NCBI RefSeq assembly: GCF_037975245.1
Contig: NC_092573.1
Location: 12,918,001-12,982,000, forward strand
Source of the DNA: Apostichopus japonicus
Taxonomy: Eukaryota > Echinodermata > Holothuroidea > Aspidochirotida > Stichopodidae
Direction of reading: 5' to 3'
Length of the DNA: 64,000 nucleotides
The notes beneath the pieces are model-generated. The model saw only the letters and a program-made list of their open reading frames with translations. It had not been told where the DNA came from and made no database searches. Positions 53,554-64,000 of the stretch are shown piece by piece (position 1 is the stretch's first letter; the number at the start of each line of letters is the position of its first letter). Both the position numbers and the translations under genes were made by a program.

Positions 53554-56500
53554 TAGTATTGTGACTATTCTATGATCAGAAAAACTGTACAAATCTAACG
53601 GAATTGCTAATGTTATAATGTTAAGAGACTGGCCTTTATCATCCCTGTAAAGTCAGAACGCGACGGTGTTTATTTCAGTCACGGTTGGCAGCCCTCTTAG
53701 GGTTTTAATCAGGAGCTTTCTATTTTATAGCTGTTGTAGGTGTCGTACCAGAAGTAATCCTTCCATTATCTTACACAGTACTAAGTCCGTCACGTTTAGG
53801 GTCCGCTAAAGTATAGCTAGAAGTTGTCAACTGACAAATCATACCCCCACGTTGATATCTGAGGGCTTGGCCTGCCAGGGTGCATGCACATTTCTATATC
53901 ATGACGCAGTTTAGACTTTGAGCTAGAAGAGGAGCAAGTTGAGCACACTGAACCGTCCGCTCGCACGGAGAAACATATCCAGATTAAAACACAGAATTTC
54001 TTAACTGTTCTGTGTCACCTCCTTGAATCCTTATTTGCACATCACCTCTACTTTGAATTATGCGCTTCCACATCAAGACATTCAAAACGATCGTGGTGAC
54101 TGGAAATATGCCATAACAAGCATTGCGTTAGGTCATGTTACGTCTCGTGTGTGTCTGTGTGCTTTACTTATCTTTTCGTGTTTTTTTTTTTCGTTTTTTT
54201 TTTCGTTTTTTTTTTTTTTTTTTTTTTTTTTCACGGTTAAACTTTTGTGCGAATGTACAATACTCCAATTGGGGCATGGTATGCATTCATATCACATTGT
54301 TTTGGAACAATCTGGAACTCTAAGTATTATTTCGACCCAAGAATCACCAGGCTGGCGTGGTGGCCTGAACGGTTGGAAGACAGCACTGCGCGTCGGTGTT
54401 TGTTGTCAGGCTGTGTGAATCGCGCCGATCGGATGACAGACACTGCTTTGTTTATAATGGCATCGCCAAGGTGGAATTTTTACACGGGCCTAGGATCCCA
54501 ATTCCGTATCCTCCCTTAGTTCGCAAAAGCATCCGGGAGATTACGTTTAGAGTCCGGCCTTCGGGCCAGAAGTGGGCTAGCTGACTTGCAATGGAGGGCT
54601 CACGTCGATTCGGACTGGGTTGATGTTCAACGTTCAGTGAAACCATGGCCTCGATGAGGCGTAATCTCTTGTTAATTTTAGCTTTCTGTCTTCAATTTTA
54701 TAATATAATTATATAAATTAATTATTGCCTTTTTTATTCGTCTTTTTCTCGCTTAGTTATCGCATTTTATTCAAGGTTAAATATATGCTCATGTCTGCCT
54801 AGGTTCGACTCCCCGCCGAAGCAATATTTTATTTTATTTTTTTATTATTATTATTAATATTTGGGGTGTTGTTAATATCTGCATGTCTATGCATGGTGTT
54901 TTAAGTTTGTTTCGCTTTGTTTGTCTGTTTTTTTGTTTGTTTTTTTAGGGGGAGGGGGGTGTTTGTCTCTATTTTGGTATTTTGTTTCGCGTAAACAAAG
55001 TAGGTCATTGCAATAATTTTTGCACAACTTGTCAATAGAAACCGATTCGGAACTTAAGACCTGAGTGGTAAATTTGATTTCTGTCTCGCTCGTCGCCTTT
55101 CACTGGAAATTTGAATGAAAGTATTCATAAGGACGAAAACTGTACCTGCAAAAAGAAATGCTTCTTTTGTACAGTGTAAGGCCACCGCGACATCTTTTCT
55201 GACAAGCTTGATGATATTTGTTCTTCGGGAATGTTGTGTCATTACTTAGCCTTTATATTATAAACAGTTAAGTGTGGAAACAGCTATGCTCCTGTTAGAA
55301 CAACTTAACATTTCTTAAATGCTGATTTACTGAGGCAGGCGTTTGAAAGACAGTGTGATACAAACAGGTACGGTAACGTCATAAACAATGCCACGAGCTC
55401 TCCGTGCATTAAAAACGATCGAAATGTGCGGTATTCATGACGGTACACAAAGCAGATAATGCGGATACAGCAGACATAGCCGAGAATAAAATCTAGTAGC
55501 GTGGAGGATTCAATTATGACATACTAGGACTTTCTACTGGTAAACTTTACTCATTGTCGAATAAATCTATATCTAATTTCTAGCTTTTGCTCTGTGTTTA
55601 ACGTATTATGACCAAAACAAATATGAAGTTCACGACAATTCCATCGGACTTGTATATTCGTTTAAAAATAGCTCCGTTTCGAATCTAACGCTCCATTGCT
55701 ATGGTAACATGGTGAATAATAGCCCTGCCGCTAATGGATATGTAGAAGATGACCATCGGTGGCGCTCTCAACTTCTCGTGCCACGTCTGGCACCTATACA
55801 AGAAGTAACCGACATATTACTGGCGCAATCCCGACCGAACATATTTTAACTCTCCTCAGACAGACTTTTCTACACTGATCCCAGAAAGCATTAAGTGCCG
55901 TCAAAATGCCTCAGTTGCCAATAGGTACATGTCCATGACGTAACACTGTTCTCGTTGTGCAGAAAACTGAAGTCAAAAGTAAGGCATATACTGATAGGCC
56001 TAGACTAGGTATACGTTGCAGACTATACATATGCTAACTTCACAGACAGACATACATGCATTCAGACAACTTCGGGTAATGTAAAATATCACTAACCGTA
56101 ATCACGTTATGTTTACTCTGTCTTCAAATGTCGTCCTTTTCTTCTCTGCAACCCCGGGCCGTCATTGGAGTCGTTCGAACAACTATATTAAGGCGAAGAA
56201 CGACGTCAAGATATATCCAACGTCTAGACTACACTGCTTGCAATGGAGAGAGAACTGCCCAGTACAGTACAGTACGTGTTGATATGAACGCCTACAAAAT
56301 GACAACAAATATTTTCCATTGAAAATCCACTGTGTATGACGGTATAGTAAACACTCGTATATAGATCAACGCACACGCGCGCACGGAGGTATTATGTACG
56401 TACAGCATGCAATGCAGACAAATATTTCGGAGCGCGCGCTTCTGATTTTGTGCTGATATTCTTGTGAGCGCTCTTGTATCACTGTTTGCATGCGCGCACG

Positions 56501-56627
56501 GACAAGATAGACGTCAGACTATCACGCTGTAGCTACTAAACCTTTACTTACATGTGTACAGCAGTAGACTACTGTGATGGTTGCATGCGGCAGTTTAATT
56601 TTGTGTGCACAATATGTCAGCATTGTA

Positions 56628-56826
56628 CGGTGGCTTAATAAGGACATAGGAAAGAAAAACAGTGTCCCCAAATCTCACAATGTTGTCTTTTTATCTCAAA
56701 CGTTGCCTCTTTTTTTCCCTTCAAAATTTAGATCCAAAAACAAAAGTCCAAAAGTAGAGACAAAAAGTCCAAATTTTCAGATTTGAGCAGACTTGTTTCC
56801 TTTCCTATGTCCCTATTAAGCCACCG
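56628..56826. mobile_element. MITE copy in satellite unit 5
   Basis: Same element and same flanks as in unit 1. Confidence 0.88.
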
Positions 56827-59800
56827 TAGTATTGTGACTATTCTATGATCAGAAAAACTGTACAAATCTAACGGAATTGCTAATGTTATAATGTTAAGAG
56901 ACTGGCCTTTATCATCCCTGTAAAGTCAGAACGCGACGGTGTTTATTTCAGTCACGGTTGGCAGCCCTCTTAGGGTTTTAATCAGGAGCTTTCTATTTTA
57001 TAGCTGTTGTAGGTGTCGTACCAGAAGTAATCCTTCCATTATCTTACACAGTACTAAGTCCGTCACGTTTAGGGTCCGCTAAAGTATAGCTAGAAGTTGT
57101 CAACTGACAAATCATACCCCCACGTTGATATCTGAGGGCTTGGCCTGCCAGGGTGCATGCACATTTCTATATCATGACGCAGTTTAGACTTTGAGCTAGA
57201 AGAGGAGCAAGTTGAGCACACTGAACCGTCCGCTCGCACGGAGAAACATATCCAGATTAAAACACAGAATTTCTTAACTGTTCTGTGTCACCTCCTTGAA
57301 TCCTCCTTATTTGCACATCACCTCTACTTTGAATTATGCGCTTCCACATCAAGACATTCAAAACGATCGTGGTGACTGGAAATATGCCATAACAAGCATT
57401 GCGTTAGGTCATGTTACGTCTCGTGTGTGTCTGTGTGCTTTACTTATCTTTTCGTGTTTTTTTTTTTCGTTTTTTTTTTCGTTTTTTTTTTTTTCGTTTT
57501 TTTTTTTCACGGTTAAACTTTTGTGCGAATGTACAATACTCCAATTGGGGCATGGTATGCATTCATATCACATTGTTTTGGAACAATCTGGAACTCTAAG
57601 TATTATTTCGACCCAAGAATCACCAGGCTGGCGTGGTGGCCTGAACGGTTGGAAGACAGCACTGCGCGTCGGTGTTTGTTGTCAGGCTGTGTGAATCGCG
57701 CCGATCGGATGACAGACACTGCTTTGTTTATAATGGCATCGCCAAGGTGGAATTTTTACACGGGCCTAGGATCCCAATTCCGTATCCTCCCTTAGTTCGC
57801 AAAAGCATCCGGGAGATTACGTTTAGAGTCCGGCCTTCGGGCCAGAAGTGGGCTAGCTGACTTGCAATGGAGGGCTCACGTCGATTCGGACTGGGTTGAT
57901 GTTCAACGTTCAGTGAAACCATGGCCTCGATGAGGCGTAATCTCTTGTTAATTTTAGCTTTCTGTCTTCAATTTTATAATATAATTATATAAATTAATTA
58001 TTGCCTTTTTTATTCGTCTTTTTCTCGCTTAGTTATCGCATTTTATTCAAGGTTAAATATATGCTCATGTCTGCCTAGGTTCGACTCCCCGCCGAAGCAA
58101 TATTTTATTTTATTTTTTTATTATTATTATTAATATTTGGGGTGTTGTTAATATCTGCATGTCTATGCATGGTGTTTTAAGTTTGTTTCGCTTTGTTTGT
58201 CTGTTTTTTTGTTTGTTTTTTTAGGGGGAGGGGGGTGTTTGTCTCTATTTTGGTATTTTGTTTCGCGTAAACAAAGTAGGTCATTGCAATAATTTTTGCA
58301 CAACTTGTCAATAGAAACCGATTCGGAACTTAAGACCTGAGTGGTAAATTTGATTTCTGTCTCGCTCGTCGCCTTTCACTGGAAATTTGAATGAAAGTAT
58401 TCATAAGGACGAAAACTGTACCTGCAAAAAGAAATGCTTCTTTTGTACAGTGTAAGGCCACCGCGACATCTTTTCTGACAAGCTTGATGATATTTGTTCT
58501 TCGGGAATGTTGTGTCATTACTTAGCCTTTATATTATAAACAGTTAAGTGTGGAAACAGCTATGCTCCTGTTAGAACAACTTAACATTTCTTAAATGCTG
58601 ATTTACTGAGGCAGGCGTTTGAAAGACAGTGTGATACAAACAGGTACGGTAACGTCATAAACAATGCCACGAGCTCTCCGTGCATTAAAAACGATCGAAA
58701 TGTGCGGTATTCATGACGGTACACAAAGCAGATAATGCGGATACAGCAGACATAGCCGAGAATAAAATCTAGTAGCGTGGAGGATTCAATTATGACATAC
58801 TAGGACTTTCTACTGGTAAACTTTACTCATTGTCGAATAAATCTATATCTAATTTCTAGCTTTTGCTCTGTGTTTAACGTATTATGACCAAAACAAATAT
58901 GAAGTTCACGACAATTCCATCGGACTTGTATATTCGTTTAAAAATAGCTCCGTTTCGAATCTAACGCTCCATTGCTATGGTAACATGGTGAATAATAGCC
59001 CTGCCGCTAATGGATATGTAGAAGATGACCATCGGTGGCGCTCTCAACTTCTCGTGCCACGTCTGGCACCTATACAAGAAGTAACCGACATATTACTGGC
59101 GCAATCCCGACCGAACATATTTTAACTCTCCTCAGACAGACTTTTCTACACTGATCCCAGAAAGCATTAAGTGCCGTCAAAATGCCTCAGTTGCCAATAG
59201 GTACATGTCCATGACGTAACACTGTTCTCGTTGTGCAGAAAACTGAAGTCAAAAGTAAGGCATATACTGATAGGCCTAGACTAGGTATACGTTGCAGACT
59301 ATACATATGCTAACTTCACAGACAGACATACATGCATTCAGACAACTTCGGGTAATGTAAAATATCACTAACCGTAATCACGTTATGTTTACTCTGTCTT
59401 CAAATGTCGTCCTTTTCTTCTCTGCAACCCCGGGCCGTCATTGGAGTCGTTCGAACAACTATATTAAGGCGAAGAACGACGTCAAGATATATCCAACGTC
59501 TAGACTACACTGCTTGCAATGGAGAGAGAACTGCCCAGTACAGTACAGTACGTGTTGATATGAACGCCTACAAAATGACAACAAATATTTTCCATTGAAA
59601 ATCCACTGTGTATGACGGTATAGTAAACACTCGTATATAGATCAACGCACACGCGCGCACGGAGGTATTATGTACGTACAGCATGCAATGCAGACAAATA
59701 TTTCGGAGCGCGCGCTTCTGATTTTGTGCTGATATTCTTGTGAGCGCTCTTGTATCACTGTTTGCATGCGCGCACGGACAAGATAGACGTCAGACTATCA

Positions 59801-59903
59801 CGCTGTAGCTACTAAACCTTTACTTACATGTGTACAGCAGTAGACTACTGTGATGGTTACATGCGGCAGTTTAATTTTGTGTGCACAATATGTCAGCATT
59901 GTA

Positions 59904-60102
59904 CGGTGGCTTAATAAGGACATAGGAAAGAAAAACAGTGTCCCCAAATCTCACAATGTTGTCTTTTTATCTCAAACGTTGCCTCTTTTTTTCCCTTCAA
60001 AATTTAGATCCAAAAACAAAAGTCCAAAAGTAGAGACAAAAAGTCCAAATTTTCAGATTTGAGCAGACTTGTTTCCTTTCCTATGTCCCTATTAAGCCAC
60101 CG
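59904..60102. mobile_element. MITE copy in satellite unit 6
   Basis: Same element; this unit differs just upstream by one substitution (gttac for gttgc at about 59858). Confidence 0.88.
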
Positions 60103-63100
60103 TAGTATTGTGACTATTCTATGATCAGAAAAACTGTACAAATCTAACGGAATTGCTAATGTTATAATGTTAAGAGACTGGCCTTTATCATCCCTGTAAA
60201 GTCAGAACGCGACGGTGTTTATTTCAGTCACGGTTGGCAGCCCTCTTAGGGTTTTAATCAGGAGCTTTCTATTTTATAGCTGTTGTAGGTGTCGTACCAG
60301 AAGTAATCCTTCCATTATCTTACACAGTACTAAGTCCGTCACGTTTAGGGTCCGCTAAAGTATAGCTAGAAGTTGTCAACTGACAAATCATACCCCCACG
60401 TTGATATCTGAGGGCTTGGCCTGCCAGGGTGCATGCACATTTCTATATCATGACGCAGTTTAGACTTTGAGCTAGAAGAGGAGCAAGTTGAGCACACTGA
60501 ACCGTCCGCTCGCACGGAGAAACATATCCAGATTAAAACACAGAATTTCTTAACTGTTCTGTGTCACCTCCTTGAATCCTCCTTATTTGCACATCACCTC
60601 TACTTTGAATTATGCGCTTCCACATCAAGACATTCAAAACGATCGTGGTGACTGGAAATATGCCATAACAAGCATTGCGTTAGGTCATGTTACGTCTCGT
60701 GTGTGTCTGTGTGCTTTACTTATCTTTTCGTGTTTTTTTTTTTCGTTTTTTTTTTCGTTTTTTTTTTTTTCGTTTTTTTTTTTCACGGTTAAACTTTTGT
60801 GCGAATGTACAATACTCCAATTGGGGCATGGTATGCATTCATATCACATTGTTTTGGAACAATCTGGAACTCTAAGTATTATTTCGACCCAAGAATCACC
60901 AGGCTGGCGTGGTGGCCTGAACGGTTGGAAGACAGCACTGCGCGTCGGTGTTTGTTGTCAGGCTGTGTGAATCGCGCCGATCGGATGACAGACACTGCTT
61001 TGTTTATAATGGCATCGCCAAGGTGGAATTTTTACACGGGCCTAGGATCCCAATTCCGTATCCTCCCTTAGTTCGCAAAAGCATCCGGGAGATTACGTTT
61101 AGAGTCCGGCCTTCGGGCCAGAAGTGGGCTAGCTGACTTGCAATGGAGGGCTCACGTCGATTCGGACTGGGTTGATGTTCAACGTTCAGTGAAACCATGG
61201 CCTCGATGAGGCGTAATCTCTTGTTAATTTTAGCTTTCTGTCTTCAATTTTATAATATAATTATATAAATTAATTATTGCCTTTTTTATTCGTCTTTTTC
61301 TCGCTTAGTTATCGCATTTTATTCAAGGTTAAATATATGCTCATGTCTGCCTAGGTTCGACTCCCCGCCGAAGCAATATTTTATTTTATTTTTTTATTAT
61401 TATTATTAATATTTGGGGTGTTGTTAATATCTGCATGTCTATGCATGGTGTTTTAAGTTTGTTTCGCTTTGTTTGTCTGTTTTTTTGTTTGTTTTTTTAG
61501 GGGGAGGGGGGTGTTTGTCTCTATTTTGGTATTTTGTTTCGCGTAAACAAAGTAGGTCATTGCAATAATTTTTGCACAACTTGTCAATAGAAACCGATTC
61601 GGAACTTAAGACCTGAGTGGTAAATTTGATTTCTGTCTCGCTCGTCGCCTTTCACTGGAAATTTGAATGAAAGTATTCATAAGGACGAAAACTGTACCTG
61701 CAAAAAGAAATGCTTCTTTTGTACAGTGTAAGGCCACCGCGACATCTTTTCTGACAAGCTTGATGATATTTGTTCTTCGGGAATGTTGTGTCATTACTTA
61801 GCCTTTATATTATAAACAGTTAAGTGTGGAAACAGCTATGCTCCTGTTAGAACAACTTAACATTTCTTAAATGCTGATTTACTGAGGCAGGCGTTTGAAA
61901 GACAGTGTGATACAAACAGGTACGGTAACGTCATAAACAATGCCACGAGCTCTCCGTGCATTAAAAACGATCGAAATGTGCGGTATTCATGACGGTACAC
62001 AAAGCAGATAATGCGGATACAGCAGACATAGCCGAGAATAAAATCTAGTAGCGTGGAGGATTCAATTATGACATACTAGGACTTTCTACTGGTAAACTTT
62101 ACTCATTGTCGAATAAATCTATATCTAATTTCTAGCTTTTGCTCTGTGTTTAACGTATTATGACCAAAACAAATATGAAGTTCACGACAATTCCATCGGA
62201 CTTGTATATTCGTTTAAAAATAGCTCCGTTTCGAATCTAACGCTCCATTGCTATGGTAACATGGTGAATAATAGCCCTGCCGCTAATGGATATGTAGAAG
62301 ATGACCATCGGTGGCGCTCTCAACTTCTCGTGCCACGTCTGGCACCTATACAAGAAGTAACCGACATATTACTGGCGCAATCCCGACCGAACATATTTTA
62401 ACTCTCCTCAGACAGACTTTTCTACACTGATCCCAGAAAGCATTAAGTGCCGTCAAAATGCCTCAGTTGCCAATAGGTACATGTCCATGACGTAACACTG
62501 TTCTCGTTGTGCAGAAAACTGAAGTCAAAAGTAAGGCATATACTGATAGGCCTAGACTAGGTATACGTTGCAGACTATACATATGCTAACTTCACAGACA
62601 GACATACATGCATTCAGACAACTTCGGGTAATGTAAAATATCACTAACCGTAATCACGTTATGTTTACTCTGTCTTCAAATGTCGTCCTTTTCTTCTCTG
62701 CAACCCCGGGCCGTCATTGGAGTCGTTCGAACAACTATATTAAGGCGAAGAACGACGTCAAGATATATCCAACGTCTAGACTACACTGCTTGCAATGGAG
62801 AGAGAACTGCCCAGTACAGTACAGTACGTGTTGATATGAACGCCTACAAAATGACAACAAATATTTTCCATTGAAAATCCACTGTGTATGACGGTATAGT
62901 AAACACTCGTATATAGATCAACGCACACGCGCGCACGGAGGTATTATGTACGTACAGCATGCAATGCAGACAAATATTTCGGAGCGCGCGCTTCTGATTT
63001 TGTGCTGATATTCTTGTGAGCGCTCTTGTATCACTGTTTGCATGCGCGCACGGACAAGATAGACGTCAGACTATCACGCTGTAGCTACTAAACCTTTACT

Positions 63101-63179
63101 TACATGTGTACAGCAGTAGACTACTGTGATGGTTGCATGCGGCAGTTTAATTTTGTGTGCACAATATGTCAGCATTGTA

Positions 63180-63378
63180 CGGTGGCTTAATAAGGACATA
63201 GGAAAGAAAAACAGTGTCCCCAAATCTCACAATGTTGTCTTTTTATCTCAAACGTTGCCTCTTTTTTTCCCTTCAAAATTTAGATCCAAAAACAAAAGTC
63301 CAAAAGTAGAGACAAAAAGTCCAAATTTTCAGATTTGAGCAGACTTGTTTCCTTTCCTATGTCCCTATTAAGCCACCG
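63180..63378. mobile_element. MITE copy in satellite unit 7
   Basis: Same element and same flanks as in unit 1. Confidence 0.88.
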
Positions 63379-64000
63379 TAGTATTGTGACTATTCTATGA
63401 TCAGAAAAACTGTACAAATCTAACGGAATTGCTAATGTTATAATGTTAAGAGACTGGCCTTTATCATCCCTGTAAAGTCAGAACGCGACGGTGTTTATTT
63501 CAGTCACGGTTGGCAGCCCTCTTAGGGTTTTAATCAGGAGCTTTCTATTTTATAGCTGTTGTAGGTGTCGTACCAGAAGTAATCCTTCCATTATCTTACA
63601 CAGTACTAAGTCCGTCACGTTTAGGGTCCGCTAAAGTATAGCTAGAAGTTGTCAACTGACAAATCATACCCCCACGTTGATATCTGAGGGCTTGGCCTGC
63701 CAGGGTGCATGCACATTTCTATATCATGACGCAGTTTAGACTTTGAGCTAGAAGAGGAGCAAGTTGAGCACACTGAACCGTCCGCTCGCACGGAGAAACA
63801 TATCCAGATTAAAACACAGAATTTCTTAACTGTTCTGTGTCACCTCCTTGAATCCTCCTTATTTGCACATCACCTCTACTTTGAATTATGCGCTTCCACA
63901 TCAAGACATTCAAAACGATCGTGGTGACTGGAAATATGCCATAACAAGCATTGCGTTAGGTCATGTTACGTCTCGTGTGTGTCTGTGTGCTTTACTTATC

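Larger units (their letters stand above)
41913..64000. repeat. Satellite array, monomer about 3.26-3.28 kb, at least 6.75 copies
   Basis: Head-to-tail units, defined from gtattttgtttcgcgtaaac: 41913-45170, 45171-48430, 48431-51703, 51704-54976, 54977-58252, 58253-61528, and 61529 to the window end (truncated). Unit lengths are 3258, 3260, 3273, 3273, 3276 and 3276. Units are near-identical apart from homopolymer lengths and scattered substitutions. The first ~700 bp of unit 1 is the most diverged, as expected at an array edge. CpG is more frequent than in the flanking DNA. No ORF exceeds about 130 codons, the longest crosses a poly-T tract, and no known RNA gene was recognised. Confidence 0.97.

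Noticed and set aside
42164-63338. Small ORFs (62-132 codons) recurring in each satellite unit
   Set aside because: Their repetition reflects copying of the monomer, not selection. The longest crosses a variable poly-T tract, and I recognise no domain in any.
41913-64000. rRNA, histone, U1/U2/U6 or spliced-leader gene array
   Set aside because: I looked for familiar landmarks of these genes in the monomer and saw none.

Overview
The window is animal nuclear DNA. It holds one long, intron-rich, plus-strand gene followed by a large satellite array. Long introns, GT-AG junctions plus one AT-AC minor-class intron, hAT-type DNA transposons with target-site duplications, a 5'-truncated non-LTR retrotransposon tail and many micro- and minisatellites all point to a metazoan. 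A marine invertebrate, perhaps an echinoderm, is my guess from the protein and repeat flavour; I cannot prove it.

Bases 1-2896 are upstream or 5'-intron sequence with no coding exon I can support. Bases 2897-34681 carry 23 phase-consistent exons (3,521 nt, 1,172 codons before the stop) of a P4-type ATPase, a phospholipid flippase of the ATP8B subfamily, closest from memory to vertebrate ATP8B2. The extreme N-terminus is missing. The hallmark motifs are intact: [35 protein letters not shown] and a C-terminal GYAFSHQ. The gene therefore looks functional and is probably membrane-embedded with a CDC50-type partner that is not in this window.

The introns are rich in structure. Intron 9 has a 750-bp (CCCT)n tract preceded by duplicated copies of the exon-9 splice donor. 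Intron 15 has a 46-bp-arm hairpin. Intron 17 has a tandem duplication split by a transposon. Intron 18 is an AT-AC (U12-type) intron holding a hAT-like element. Introns 19-20 contain three different minisatellites.

Bases 34682-41912 are 3' UTR and intergenic sequence with another hAT-type element (35380-35962). From 41913 to the window end there is a head-to-tail array of a roughly 3.26-3.28 kb monomer: six full copies and a truncated seventh, nearly identical to each other. Every monomer carries the same 199-bp TA-flanked MITE and a pol III B-box-like motif, and none has a convincing long ORF. The array is the largest unexplained object in the window.
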